Origin: Nephrocerus scutellatus
Lineage: Eukaryota > Arthropoda > Insecta > Diptera > Pipunculidae
Direction of reading: 5' to 3'
NCBI GenBank assembly: GCA_947095585.1
Contig: OX352765.1
Span: 87,690,965 to 87,754,964, forward strand
DNA length: 64,000 nucleotides
The translations under genes were made by a program, and so were the position numbers. Positions 1-11,757 of this stretch are shown in pieces; position 1 is the first letter of the stretch, and every line of letters starts with the position of its first letter. The notes under the pieces were generated by a model. That model saw only the letters and a program-made list of their open reading frames with translations, made no database searches and was not told the origin of the DNA.

Positions 1-300
1 ATAGGATACTGCCCTCCAGGAAAACACCCGAGAAAGATGGGGATCGAATATAATAACTTCTTCATGGACGAGTAGGAAGAGAAGACAATAGAACATCTTC
101 TTTGCTACTTTCTGGCATTAGTGTACTGAAGGCGTAAACCGTAAAGAACCTCTCATATGTCAAAAACGGCAAAGTGTTAGGCATACTTCGATTCATAAAG
201 AGCACGGTATCAATCCTCTGAAAAAGGGTTTAAGATCCTGTGGTAATACAAGGACCGCTACTTCGTTTAGTAAGCAATTGCTGCCACCGCAAGCTAAGCT
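1..300 (+). mobile_element. 3' end of a Loa-like (RNase H-bearing) non-LTR retrotransposon, 5' cut by window edge
   Basis: This stretch parallels 13185-13490 base for base over most of its length. Shared blocks are the zinc-knuckle coding region (IEHLLC, matching IEHFLC in the better copy), then CGATTCATAAAGAGC and CTGCCACCGCAA near the 3' end. In the better copy these encode a Cys/His knuckle (CRSC...EHFLC...C) that follows RNase H in Loa/I-type elements. Here the frame has several stops and the first cysteines are missing, so it is dead. The rest of the element would lie upstream of the window. Confidence 0.75.
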
Positions 301-1525
301 AACATTTGTTTTAAGAGACAGTAGCTCTAAGGAACACTTTTCTGTCTTTTATGTGATATTAATGGCATCAAAACGAATCAATTTAATAATCCTGACTATA
401 AGGGGAGTAGACATAAAACAACCAATCAACCATTTATATGAAATCCAACAGCCGATCGCACCAACTCAACCCAATTTGCCTAACAACCCCTTGAAAAAAC
501 AACAACACTCATAACATATCGTTAAATTTTTGGAAACATTTGCCATCCGCATTTGTCAAAACATTAAATTTCCATTCGGACGTTCGTCGACAAAAAGCCA
601 TATGCACTCGTTCCACGTGTCAGGACTATTTGTTCGCTCTAAGTCGCAACTGGAAAGCCTATCTGGCTATGGAAATCATATCATACAAATGAAATGGTGT
701 TCCACCAAACCAACTCAACCTCTCGCTGTCTGGAATTCCATTACAATCTACAAATGATATTTTGTAAAAAAAAAAATTGATTGCGGTTTTATTGCATGTG
801 CGTGATTTGTACAAAAAAAAACAACCAAACACACTGTCACCATACGAGTATAAAAAATTATTTGATGGTTATTCCCATAGCATGTTCGTGTGTGTTGTGC
901 CGTTTTAATTTGTACCAATTTTTCGTATTAATTTTTCACATAATATTCAAAGTCGCACATCAATTATCATCATAACATTCATTTGAAATGGATTAGCCAG
1001 CCAGTTGGCAGCGGGAAACATTAAAAACAAGAAGCCAACAACAATCGCTTGACACAAAATAAATGATCCAAATTTACCGCACAGAACATATTCACGAATT
1101 GTCATTTATTTTAAATAATTGCTACAACAACAACAACAAAAAAACGCTAAAAAAAAATTTGGCAATGAATGTTGTATTGTCGATTGTTAAGCTGGCGTTC
1201 TGGCGGCCTGGCGGGCGGATGTTCGATATGATAAAGGACACATTTGGAATTGAATTGATGCTGTGCCGCTGGGGTTCGTGTTTCGTAGTGTAGCAGCAAC
1301 TCATAATAAAACGGATTCAAATTTAGTTTAATTTATCGGTAATGTGTTGCCGTCAAATCGGAAGTTCGACTTTATTTGGAAGAGCACAAGCGGAAATGGG
1401 ATTAAATGCAAAGGCTGCTTTTTATGGTCAACATCGTGAAAAGGTCATTAAAGGATCTCCAATTTGTTTACTGCGTCAAAAGAGGGGAAGAATTTCACAT
1501 TTTCGTATTTTCGGGAATCATAAAT
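301..1525. other. No recognisable gene
   Basis: AT-rich sequence with A-runs. The short open frames here have no recognisable domain, and nothing resembles a known element. Confidence 0.5.
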
Positions 1526-1616
1526 CGGTGCAAAAATATACATCCACAACACAAATAGTCGCGAGAAGATAGGCCTTGGACCGCAACGGTCGGTTGCGCC
1601 GAATATTTTTATTAAA
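1526..1616 (+). repeat. 5'-truncated tRNA-SINE copy (3' tail only)
   Basis: The block CAACACAAATAGTCGCGAGA...CTTGGACCGCAACGGTC...GCGCCGAATATTTTTATT matches the last ~90 bp of the full SINE at 21123-21426, including its conserved end CGCCGAATATTATT. The tRNA-like head is absent, as expected for 5' truncation. Immediately downstream, 1617-1645 resembles an RTE 3' tail (ACCGGACCTCGGTTGTAGAGCC). Confidence 0.8.
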
Positions 1617-1814
1617 GACCGGACCTCGGTTGTAGAGCCAATTTAAGTACTCAAACTCTTCGTTTGGTTCAGTCCGGAATTTCTTGTTCTGATTTGATTA
1701 CAAACGATTTAGCAAGAAGGACTTTATAGCAGTGAGGAGGCCAGTCCTATAAGTCGGACTGACACCGGGCCTCGAAATCCGTTGTTTGAATGCCTATAAG
1801 CTAGAACCAAAATA

Positions 1815-2410
1815 AGCTTTCAGTCGTCTATTCGAGCAACTTATAGACAACTTTGTGATTTTTATGGCGTACATAATCGTCCATATAAGCAAGCCATCCG
1901 TCGAAATGTGAATAGCGGGTTTGACTTAATGAGCTTGCTAATAAGCAAAATTGTCACACATGAAGAGAGACCAATCCACAAGAAACCTTGCAGACTCCAG
2001 TACATCGAGAATCTAGTGCATCATCGGACTTAATTTTTTCAAAAATGAGGCCAGAGTTGGCGTTACACTCAATGGAGATGTTTACCGCCATCTCCATGAC
2101 CAATAATTTTTTGTTTGGAAATATAGATGACATTGATCCAGATGAGATGTGTTTTTAATAGGATGGCGCTACATGCCAGACAGCGACGGTAACCGTCGAC
2201 TTATTTAATTTAAAATTTGGCGATAAGTTGATTTATAGAAACGGACCGGCCAATTGGCCTTCAAGGTTGTGCGATTTGACAACTCTCGATTATTTCTTGG
2301 GGATTTGCGTAAAGTCGCTGATTTCTCAGCAACAATTGAAACCTTGGAGGCCAAAATTGTTCGTGTTGTTTATGACATACGTCCAGCCAAAAACAACATT
2401 TTATAAATAA
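1815..2410 (+). pseudogene. Tc1/mariner (IS630)-type DNA transposase fossil
   Basis: Two conserved parts of a mariner-like transposase can be read. About 1815-1905 encodes RATYRQLCDFYGVHNRP followed by an AIRR motif, the N-terminal helix-turn-helix region. About 2040-2410 encodes the C-terminal catalytic half: GVTLNGDVYRHL, DGATCQTATV (second catalytic Asp), RNGPANWPSRLCDLTTLDYF (third acidic region), then a VKSL and DIRPAK tail in shifted frames. The central part with the first catalytic Asp is missing, and stops and frameshifts separate the rest. I did not find terminal inverted repeats. Superfamily is fairly sure; the exact family is not. Confidence 0.72.
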
Positions 2411-2530
2411 CATTTAAAAATTAAAACTAAAAATTCACAATTCAATTTCCCAAAGGATTTATGGCTTTATGACCAAAAATCCATAAACCCAATGTACCAT
2501 TACGACCTATAGTGTCCACTAAATCTTATC

Positions 2531-3170
2531 CAGCTTATGTTATGTTATTGTTGGTGGGCTGTAGAGCCTTGTGCACGGCGACCTTAGGGTCTATTGTGTG
2601 TCCCAGATATCTACCACATTATGTGGTGGCCTAGTCCTCTTATGAATGCCAAAATATCCGCCAAGTCGATAGGTCTGGCATTCTGCCATAGAACTGTGTG
2701 AGCCTTGAGAGGTATTGAAGTATTTTCCGGGTGAGGGCATCACATATAAATAGTATGTGTTCTGGCGTCTCCTCTGCCTCGCCACAAAAGCGGCAGCGAT
2801 CTGTCAGAGATTTTCCCATTTTTAATGGACCATGTCCTGTAATGTACCAAACGAGGTATCTCAGTGTTTGTCGGTTTAGCTTGATTGCTTTGTTTATATT
2901 TTTAATGTTGTATTTGAGAAGCTTTTTGGTTTGTTGCATCGTAGTTGATGCTTCCCATTCAGCCTCGATGGCGTTGTTTGCCCACTGCTTTATTTTTATT
3001 TTTTATGTGGCTCTTTCTGAGGTCTATGCTTGGCTAGGTGCATTCTCTTGCGCAGAGTTCTTCAGTCTCATTCCCATAAATGCCTGAATGGCCTGAGGAC
3101 CACATCAGGTTGACCTTGTTGGTTTTTGCCAGTTCGTTAAGGTGGCAGTAGCAGCTCCACGTCCAGCTTA
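2531..3170 (-). mobile_element. 3' part of a Loa/I-like non-LTR retrotransposon (RNase H end plus zinc knuckle)
   Basis: On the minus strand, ~3150-3065 encodes NLMWSSGHSGIYGNETEELC, the last RNase H motif (usually WVPGHSGIxGNExAD). ~2939-2640 is an open frame with YITGHGPL, then CRFCGEAEETPEHILFIC, a CxxC...H...C knuckle, then ALTRKILQYLSRL. This order (RNase H, TGH box, knuckle) is typical of the ORF2 C-terminus of Loa/I-group elements. The reverse transcriptase and endonuclease are missing. Pro-Gly of the RNase H motif is changed to Ser-Gly. It abuts an RTE fragment at ~3180. Confidence 0.8.
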
Positions 3171-3179
3171 TAATCTATC

Positions 3180-3805
3180 AAAATTCTGTTGTAACATTAT
3201 ACTTAAATCATATTTGCACTATTATGTCATGAATTGCTTTGTATAATCTGGGGCCTACTATTTTTATCAGTTCCGCTGGGATCCCATCTGATCCCGAGGC
3301 CTTATTATTTTTGAGCCGATTTATCGCTCTGCTAACTTCGTCTATGCTTGGTAGCGGCAGCATAGCATAGTGTGGTCTTCCTCAGTTAGCTGGCCATTTA
3401 GCAACTCATGAAAGTGATCTTCCCATCGCTCTAAGCAATCCGCACTTGGAGTACTATACAAACGAGATAGTGGTCCGAGTGGACGTTGGCACTTCAGGAA
3501 GCTCGTACCGTCATAAGGTTCGGGTTGTGGCACGTCGTCTATCTGGTTGCGAGTGACGTCAGTTTACTGCTTTAAAACTGATAACGGTTGGTTTCATTCT
3601 TTTGCTGACTAGCATGACAGCTATAATATATGTCATATTCCGATTTTTGTAAAACACCATTCCTCGTCCGCCGCATCTCCTGGATTTCAGTTATGTCAGC
3701 TTTGTATTTAGACAGGGTATCGGCCAGCTGCTCTTCAGCTCGAGCTTTATACACTGAGCAAACGTTCCATGAGAAAATTTTTTAATCGTTGAGTCGTTTT
3801 CGTTG
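3180..3805 (-). mobile_element. RTE-type non-LTR retrotransposon, internally deleted (5' UTR, endonuclease start, RT start)
   Basis: Reading down from 3805 on the minus strand there is a 5' leader (ATGAACGACGACGACCACTG), then an apurinic-type endonuclease start: KYKADITEIQEMRRTRNGVL and YDIYYSCHAS (3754-3572). It then jumps to the end of the endonuclease (PEPYDGTSFLKCQRPLG), a linker (ERWEDHFHELLNGQLTEEDH), and the start of the RT region (SIDEVSRAINRLKNNKASGS then DGIPAELI) to about 3200. The catalytic endonuclease core and RT fingers/palm are gone. The EIQE motif is the metal-binding Glu region. The same family recurs at 21.4, 25.5, 30.5, 34.2, 38.1, 57.8 and 60.5 kb. RTE assignment comes from the craniofacial-development-protein-2-like endonuclease style. 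Confidence 0.85.
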
Positions 3806-3809
3806 CAGT

Positions 3810-4370
3810 GGTCGTCGTCGTTCATCGTCGTTAATAATATTGGCAAATATTAATATTATAATTAAGTCTATAAATAAGCAATACGATTAAATAAAAAAAA
3901 GACCAGGGTAGGCTGTGTCGGAGACACGGTCGTAGGTTCTGAGCATGACAACGTCTGCCCGGGACGAAAAAAAAAACAAAGATATTTTTGTCTGTGGAAC
4001 AGATATACGAACGGACATCTCAAAATGGTATAGTTTTCAAAATTACAGATCCCAATGACCATATCCCAGAAATTCCATAGTCTTACAGTCGTATCTTAGT
4101 CCTACATATAGAATTTTTACTTTCTTTTAAATAGTAAGAGGAAGTATAGTAATCATGAACATTTTCGAACTCGGGCTTTTTGCAGATTTATCCATTACCG
4201 TATGTCCTGAGTCAGAAAAAACTAAAAAAAATAAAAAAATCTCTGTCTGTCTGCATGTCTGTTTGTGTCAAGTCTACAGCCCAGACAGCTGAACTTATCG
4301 GGTTAAAAATTCATTCCGAATTTCATGCAAATCGCTTGAGAAATGGCTTAGTTCCCAAAATACTGACATT
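3810..4370. other. No recognisable gene
   Basis: AT-rich sequence. A short TCTGTCTGTCTGCATGTCTG tract sits near 4243-4262, similar in style to the TGTCTG runs next to the satellite-bearing element at 6.1 kb. Nothing codes convincingly. Confidence 0.45.
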
Positions 4371-4371
4371 T

Positions 4372-4444
4372 AGCACTCACTTAAAAGTTTGACATTTAAC
4401 AGTTTCTCACTAACAGTGTTTCACTTAACAGTGTCTCACTTAAC
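4372..4444 (+). repeat. 15-bp minisatellite, about 4-5 units
   Basis: Consecutive units at 4386-4400, 4401-4414, 4415-4429 and 4430-4444 follow the pattern AGTGTYTCACTTAAC, with a diverged unit at 4372-4385. Confidence 0.85.
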
Positions 4445-4449
4445 ATTTT

Positions 4450-6055
4450 ACTTTTTGAACATGCACCTCCTTGTAATGAGACGTTGTCACGTCAAAAGAA
4501 TATAACAATTGTATTAAATTAAAATTTTTGTGTTATTTCTTACAATTTCAAGTTCTATTGGTCTCAAAAAACACGCGATAATTTTCTGTTTTGCGGCAAA
4601 ACGACTAACTGTCTTACAAAGTGATTTACAAGAAACATATGTTTCTTAGAGTAACAGAAAACCAACATAAATTGCAAAATGTTAATACGTGTTTTCGTCT
4701 CTTAAATGTGAAAAACTGAAAAATGTTACAACAGTAATTTCCTTTTAAAGCAAAATATGCGTGCAACCATTAACCAACCTAATACCTCGCCATTTAGTCA
4801 CAGTAACTACTAAAACCTCTTAAAGCACAACTTACCGTATTACACATGGCCCGCTGCCATATCTAGAAATCCAATCTAACCGCAAAGGTTAGAAGAAGAA
4901 TTTTACATAAATTGATCTAAAGTTATATGCTGTAGTGTTTGGTGGTTGGTTAGGGGTTTACAAGAGAGCCGGGATTCTACACTACAAAGTTAAGTTGCAA
5001 ATTCACAAATACATTAACGAAGGAGATTTGCGCCTAGTGTATGCCATACGTCGAGTAAATGTAAACTTAAATAGGCGGGTAGTGCACGTTGCACATGGCG
5101 CTGACATCCGACAGGGCAGGTCCTTTTGAAACATTGAACTCTGCGCGTGCAGGGCAGACTTGATGAATGTCATAAGATGTGTGTGCATGAACACAATATA
5201 GCGTCAGATAGTCCGACTAGCAGAAATGACCTAATAGCATTTTTAGAAATTTCATTTGGAATATTGAAGATTTTTGTGTTATTTCTGTCGTTAATGGGTG
5301 CGTGTGGTGGTGTCTATATATTATAATGAACGCTTGATTTGTTAAAAAAAATAATTAAAAAAACTTCAATTGTTATTTAAAAGTAAAAAACATTCCTTTT
5401 AAACTTTAGATTCAATATTTTAGCATTCAAAAGTACCCACAGAAAATTAGTGGTTGTATGAGATCGTTTTCTTTTTTCATTAGCGTCACGTACAGTCCAC
5501 ATTTTAATTTAATATTGATCATATTTGCATTGTGTGCAGTTAACATATCATGAAGTGTATTGCTAAGAAAATGCCAATGCATCAGTATTAATTAATGTCA
5601 CGAGTTTTAAATTTAAGCCAAATTCGAAAAGATGTTAACTATCAATACCGATCCGATACCGATAAGATGGGCAGTCTTTGGCTGTGAAGGCATTTCCTTG
5701 GGTATATCGAGTGCACGTTTTCTATACTTTCGCTGTTTTATTAGTGCTCTCTGATCGAATATCAATAGTGGTGGTATGACGCTGCTCGATAATACAGAGA
5801 GGGACTTCTCTAAATACTGTACTACCTGGATATCCACCTTAAGATAACCCAAACCCATTCCCCCCCTATATATCACCACTATCTATCAAATGCACGGTCT
5901 TCGAGTCAATCTCATACAAACTATACCTAGCCACCTACCACGTCAGCCCCCTCAACACAATCATCACACTAACGACCTACAAACATCCACCCCAACCGTC
6001 CCCACCAAGACCCATAGTTTCAGCTATATAGGATGAACTGTCTTCGAGGTAATCG
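4450..6055. other. No recognisable gene
   Basis: AT-rich sequence. The longest open frame (5613-5879, minus) has no recognisable motif and unremarkable composition. Nothing supported. Confidence 0.4.
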
Positions 6056-6118
6056 CGAACAGACATACAGACATACAGGCATACAGACATACAAACATAT
6101 AGACATACAGACAAAGTT
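6056..6118 (+). repeat. ACATACAG-type microsatellite
   Basis: Repeated ACAGACATACAGACATAC blocks with small variants, next to the satellite-bearing element. Confidence 0.85.
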
Positions 6119-6124
6119 TCATTT

Positions 6125-6432
6125 CTAAATTAATTTCGCGTGCCTGTGTGTTTGTGGCTGGCTAGCTAGCGGACCAAATCTTGTGTTCAATTTTTAACAC
6201 ACTTTCCAAAGTCTGATTTCATTCAAACTTTGCACACATGTTTATTTCCGATGACAACACTTTCTATTAAAATTTGGGCCCGAGGGGTGCCCATATAATT
6301 TTTTTAAAGTTACTTGTCTTCAAATCTTTTAAAAAATTTACCCGATTTTTTCCAAATTTTATACACATGTGTATCTCTGATAGCCAACATTTCTTTTTAA
6401 TATTTTGGAATGACCGGGCCCCGGGGTCAGTA
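6125..6432 (-). repeat. Truncated copy of the satellite-bearing element (about 2 tandem units plus right end)
   Basis: On the minus strand this reads ACCCCGGGGCCCGG, then GAGATACACATGTGTATAAA, ATCGGGTAAATTTTTTAAAA, a second diverged unit with GTGTTGTCATCGGAAATA, and ends with CACACAGGCACGCGAA. All match the element at 21865-22667 in order, including the terminal GGCACGCGAA. At ~6430 it directly abuts the CR1-like reading frame just after HNELL, so it interrupts that element. A weak candidate direct repeat (AATGAACTA / AATGAAACT) flanks it. Confidence 0.75.
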
Positions 6433-8080
6433 GTTCATTGTGTTGCCTGACGGGAAGCATGGACGTTTCGCCATGAAGATGATCAGGGTTAGTTATGGAG
6501 TGGCACCAAGTTACAATGCGAAGGGTTGATTTTGTCTGGACTGGATATTATTCCATTAAGTGTCACTTAAAAGTGAAGTCCAGATGGTGGAATAGTTGAG
6601 CGGCCAATAGCTTTATACGTCGTCACAAGGACCTCTTTGTGCCTACCCCATGCGGTTCCTGCTAGGGCTCTTAGAACCCTATTACGACTGCTCACATTAC
6701 TGCAAGTACTGCCTACAGAAGGTAAGGAGGTTGTCGAATATGACTCCTAGAATTTTGTGGCTATTAACTGTAGGGATAATTTCGTTGTTAATACAAATGT
6801 CAAGTGAGGCTTGACTTCTTTAGTCCAAGAGGTAAACAGCATAGCAGATGACTTTTGGGAAGCGAGGTGGAGTTTCATTTTCTGGAAAAATTCAGATAAA
6901 TCTGTCAGGTAGGAATTTATCCTATGTGTGACCTCGTTTACATCTGCACCGGAGGCAGCCACAGAGCAATCATCAGCGTAAGTGTTCAGTTTAACGCCAG
7001 TAGGGGAAGTAGGAATCATCGAAACATAGAGATTAAATAAAATGGGGGAGAGGACCCCTCCTTGTGGGACTCCCAGCAGGAATTTCTGAATTCCTGATAT
7101 GCGCTCTTGCCATACATAAGCTTATGAAGTTGGGGAGAGTGGAATTCAGTATGTCCTGTAGGAGAGTAGAGTGGTCAACCATGTCGAAAGCCTTGGACAA
7201 ATCGAGTGCCACGACAGCAGTGCGCCAGTGCGGGCGACGTTGGTTAAGACCGTCCACAATGTGCGTCTTCAGCTCCGTTAAGGCGGTATTAGTGCTGTGA
7301 TGTTTCCTAAAGCCGCCATGTTGGTGAGAGGCGAGACTCAAGTGTTGATGAAGATTGGGGAGAAGGAGTGTCGCTTTAGTTTTGGCTATAGGAGAGAGCA
7401 GCGAAATTGGTCTATAAGACGATCCTTCGTGGGCGGGTTTGCCAGGCTTTAAAACTGGAACTATTCTAGCAATTTTCCATGCGTTTGGTATGCTGATGTT
7501 TTCCATGGTAAGGTTGAAGACTGTAGCTAGATAATCCAGGCTGTAGTTATGTAGCTTCTCCAACACAAACATGAAAATCTCGTCTAGTCCAAGTGCCTTG
7601 GAAGATTTAGCCTTCCTAATGGCTTTTTGCACCTCAAGGGCGGTGAAGGTAGGGTAGTTTGGGTCGTATTTTAACGCCTTTAGTGGAAATGAAAATGTGA
7701 TGCGTATTTTTTACTGCTGTCGTATTGGTGATAGTGAGGACCTGAAATTGGGATTTCCCAGAAAGAGCTTTGACCGTAGACCGGAGTTTTTTGGATCCTA
7801 GCGTGTAGTTCTCAAGATGACTCAGCTACTTGGATCTCTGGTGATCGGCAACCAGTTTTTGTCCTTGGTTAGCTGAGTAACTTGAGGGTCAGCAGGATCC
7901 GTAACTCTTAGTTGGTCGCGACGCTCGGCAATCCGGAGGGCTTCCGGTGGAAAGTATGGAATGACCTTTTTGATTCTTCCGGCGGAAATTAATTTTTTGG
8001 TGAAGCTCTTTGGGAGCAGCATGTGTCAACGAAATTGATGCTTTAATCGTTGGCACAACTGTTGCAACGCACAAAGGCCA
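6433..8080 (-). mobile_element. CR1-like non-LTR retrotransposon, RT-bearing fragment
   Basis: Minus-strand order: endonuclease-RT linker (AGRIKKVIPYFPPEALRIAE then RRDQLRVTDP, 8020-7830), RT start (VQKAIRKAKSSKALGLDEI, 7640), YRPISLLSPIAKT, HQHGGFRKHHSTNTAL, VVALDLSKAFDMVDHSTL (RT motif A, first catalytic Asp intact), a 1-nt frameshift, GVPQGGVLSPILFNLYVS (~7075-7020), LNTYADDCSVAAS (YADD catalytic box intact, ~6990-6950), SSAMLFTSWTKEVK, ILGVIFDNLLTF, and a thumb region with DHLHGE-like and LPVRQHNELL ends near 6435. It stops abruptly where the satellite-bearing element starts. The endonuclease is missing. Other changes: an extra Gly in QHGGFRK and several small indels. The style closely resembles the CR1 elements of flies. 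Confidence 0.88.
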
Positions 8081-10735
8081 CAATTTTACGGATAGGAATA
8101 TTACAGATCGATCGAGATCAGATCCTGGGACCTGGGTTCTTTAATTAGTAGAATGCAGAGTAGTCATGCTGGGAGACCCACTCTGAAAGCAAAAAAAAAA
8201 TAAGCAAAATAAAGTAAATGTAAAAGAAGTGGATCCAGGTGATCCAATCTCACACGATATTTGGCCCAATTTCTTGATATGTATTGGGGTCTTTTCAGTG
8301 CGTAGAACCAATCGTCGCGGAAAGGTAGCTTAGTTGTGCGCTAGCCCGCTGAGAGGTTTTTCTGAAATACTTTGAAATCAAAGACCACGCAACATATCTT
8401 TGGCTCCAACTATCCACTAATGCTATTTCAAAGTTGGTTCATGTAACCCAAAGAGATAGCATTACTTGAGAGAGGTCTTACAATCTAATGTACCTCAAAA
8501 TGATGCACAAAGATGTCAGAGTATTGCATGCCACTTTGTATAACACTTTGTATACCTAATACAAGTGTCACAAGTGCAATACAATATTTTTTCAATTATG
8601 AATTTAAGCTGTATACCTCTCTAAAGATAGTTGTTTCTTTTAATTAGAAACAGTTTTTCTCTGAGTGAATAGACAAGTCCTAAAATTTGTTTATTCATAT
8701 TGCATATAGAGGCAAAAAGGAGGTCGTAAGAACATTATTGTAACAATCTTTTAAAGTTGTATTATAACTGATACCGCGCTTCTGAGAAATAAGTAATTTC
8801 GTAATTAGTAATTCGAAATTAACTAACGAGTAATATGCTTCTAGGAGTAACCTGTTTCAAAGTAACTATTTAACCACTGACGTAGTCCTTCAGTCACCTA
8901 CAACTTCCACAACTTTCACAACATCCGCACAACGAATAAATGAATCTAAGGACGACAAAAAAATCGGGACGAAAAAAGTAGGATAGCTCGTCCCCTCTCT
9001 TACCGTATGTTTTTAAGCCTTCTCCAGCCGTGTACAGCAGCAGCCTATATATCAGCTCATCTCGCTCACAAAGACCAAGGCTTTAATTAATTTTCACCCA
9101 CTGTACACGAGAAAATAAGGGGGGTGGGTAACTCTGATAGTCGGAGATGATGGAACAAAAGTATACGCTGTTGTCGTCATCATCGTCATCGTCGTCGCCG
9201 CCGTCGCCGCCGTCATCCGCGCCAGTCGTCTTGGCTGTTGAACTCATTGCTATGCAATCCAGCCCGCTTTACACATAAATAATAATATTATGCCGAGTGC
9301 ACTTTGTGGGCTGGCTGAGAAGAAAGTGACACACATGTTTGTATTCGCAGTAGAACTCGTATATATCTATGTAATGTAAAGTAATGTTGGTTGTATTGTT
9401 GTGTTGTTGTGTATGATGAGCTGCTGCAAATGCTAACCACATGGAACCAAAATGACCAAGTAACGTCGCGCTATATTTTCGCATTCATTTGCAATTGCAT
9501 GAGCACGGCCAGGACTTCTGATCCCCATGATGATGATGATGATGAGGGTGGTGTTGATGCCGATCTCAGCTCAAACGAAACAGACCTTAAAGCCAACTAC
9601 TCATACTCATAGAGGCATTGGAGTTCCAGCACAAAAACACAATAACTTCGATTAGGGTGTTGGTTTGATGTAGCTCTGCACTTCCGAAAATTACCACCGG
9701 CCTTCTCACATGTAAGTGAGCATAATATGCACTCCTTGGATTTTCTACCCCACATTTAAGTAAAAACAAAAAACCAACCCACCCATATTGGCATAGTATT
9801 TCGGTGCACCCTTTTCAACTAAACGTTTGCCTTTTTTGCCTTTCGAATTAAAATTTTAATCTGATAACCGTCGAGCAGCCACAGAGCAGTCGTCGAGTAG
9901 GCCCTTCTCAGTATGACGTTTCGTATTAAGGATTTCAATTTATTTTCCATATCCCGCCAAACGAATACTCGGTGTGCAAAATTATTAAAATATTCATGTG
10001 ATGCATTGGTTACAGGGGTTGGGGGTTTTGTGAGCTCGAAGGGGATGTTTTCTGATTGTTATTTATTGCACATATTTCGCTGGCATAAATTCTGCGAGAA
10101 GGACGAGCTATTTTATTTATGTTTTTTTTCAGGGGAATTTTCGAGAATACTTGAGAGAAGTTTTTGTTGGTTGGTTCGGTTGGTTTGGTTGGTATAAGAG
10201 GCCAATGATAAGGCAGTAAAGTGGTGCAGTGCTGCTGTATGTTGTATGACCTATAAATAACATTAAGTTAATTAACATTTTGACATTCCACTTACTGTTA
10301 TATCAGTGGACTCTTCATTGGCCTCATTGAAATTCAATTATGGAAATATTTCATCAAAGCTACAATCGGTAGTTTTCCGAAACAAAAAATGGCTGTTCTT
10401 TGAATATTATTTTGAAGTTGGTGGTATTTCTTATCATATCGCGTATCTGGTATTATTTTAACAAAGCGTTTTCCAAAAGGCATATATATCTGAAAGTCCT
10501 AGTTTGTAAAAGTGAATAATATCACCAATGTCCAAATGATGGACGATGCAGTATGTTGTATCAATAAAAAGGGAGAAAAGTTCCTTTTGCGACTTTTATA
10601 AAAGCAACTTAGCTGTAGTTAGGCTAAAAACATAGGCGCGGCATATTGCTTAGAAGAGGATTTCGAGCATTTTTCTTTTTGCCCTTTTTTTTTAGATAAC
10701 CCTAGTCCAAGTGACTGACACTGCTGATCTATTGT
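8081..10735. other. No recognisable gene
   Basis: About 2.6 kb with no supported coding region. It contains a CGTCGC/CGTCAT trinucleotide tract (9171-9225), a GAT run (9528-9545), and a TTGTTGTG run near 9396. Open frames here are short and low-complexity. It could be intergenic or intronic host DNA. Confidence 0.45.
9171..9225 (+). repeat. Imperfect GTC/GCC trinucleotide microsatellite
   Basis: GTCATCATCGTCATCGTCGTCGCCGCCGTCGCC pattern; locally GC-rich against an AT-rich background. Confidence 0.85.
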
Positions 10736-10739
10736 ATCA

Positions 10740-11757
10740 ATAGGGCATTATTTGTCTAAGAGACATACAACTTTCCTAATGAAAGCCAGAATGTCCTTAG
10801 TAGCAGAGTTTTTCAACTCTAACCACTCTAAGTGCTGGGCATACACAGAGAATGTGTTCGGATGACTCCTCATCCTCCGCACAGAACCTACATTCTGTCT
10901 CTGAGCCCACACACACCAATTTTGTTAAGATGATACCTTAAGCCACAATGGCCAGTTAGAAAACTCACAAGCTTCCTAATGCTGCCTTTATCTAAATACA
11001 GGATTTCTTTATATGAGAATGGTCTGATAAGTTGTTTGGATTGCCTTAGCCCCAGGGTTTTTTCCCATCGAGCCAGGCGAAGTTTGCCCTCCCAACAGTT
11101 AATCAGTTTTTTTGGCGGCACTCCAGTTGACGCCACAAAAGGGTTCAGGTCCTATGAACGCAGATTCCGAACCAGCCCTAGCCAGTTCTTCAGCAGTATC
11201 GTTGCCTGCAATTCTTTGATGACCTGGCACCCAACCGAGCTTAACCCTGTTGTGTATGGTCGGCCAGAGATTGCAGTGCATCGTAGCAGCTTTTAACTGT
11301 TCACGAGTCCATTAAATTGGACGACAGAGCTTTGAGTGCTGCCTGACTATCTGAATAAATATATATTCTCGCGCCCCCTTAACACATTTACTAAGGTTTA
11401 TCCTAGCGCAGATCTTTATGGCATGGAGTTCAGCCTGGAAGACCGTGAGACTTACTCCCATTGGTATCGAGACCTTTCTATTGGGTCCGAAGACGCCAGC
11501 ACCAACTCTAGATTCCATCTTCGATCCATCAGTGAACCAAACCAGACCACTAGCGTCTAGTGCCGGAACACCGTTAGACCAGCTTGCACGGTCTATAATT
11601 TCTACCTCAAATAACCTGCCGAAACAGTGATCCCTGACCATAAAGTCGGGTATTGTTCAGAACATGTCTCTTTCGGGAATTAAGTTAAGAGTGTCCCACT
11701 TAATTGGTAGGCTGATGATACGAGTATTTCATCACCGAATTACTGTGTGCGTTAGTG
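10740..11757 (-). mobile_element. Loa-like non-LTR retrotransposon, RNase H and zinc-knuckle 3' end
   Basis: Minus-strand order: a thumb-end leader shared with two other copies (ATGGTCAGGGA at 11641; also at 33252 and 56459), RNase H motif 1 (GLVWFTDGSKMESRVGAGVF, 11560-11500), FQAELHAIKIC (motif with Glu), a break, then WVPGHQRIAGNDTAEELARA (11240-11180), FIGPEPFCGVNW, LTGHCGLRYHLNKIG (~10975-10930), and CRFCAEDEESSEHILCVC (~10905-10820). The RNase H acidic residues D (TDGS) and E (QAE) and the final WxPGH...GN box are present but in different frames. Only the 3' third of the element is present. It is joined head to head with the plus-strand element at ~11757. Confidence 0.87.
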
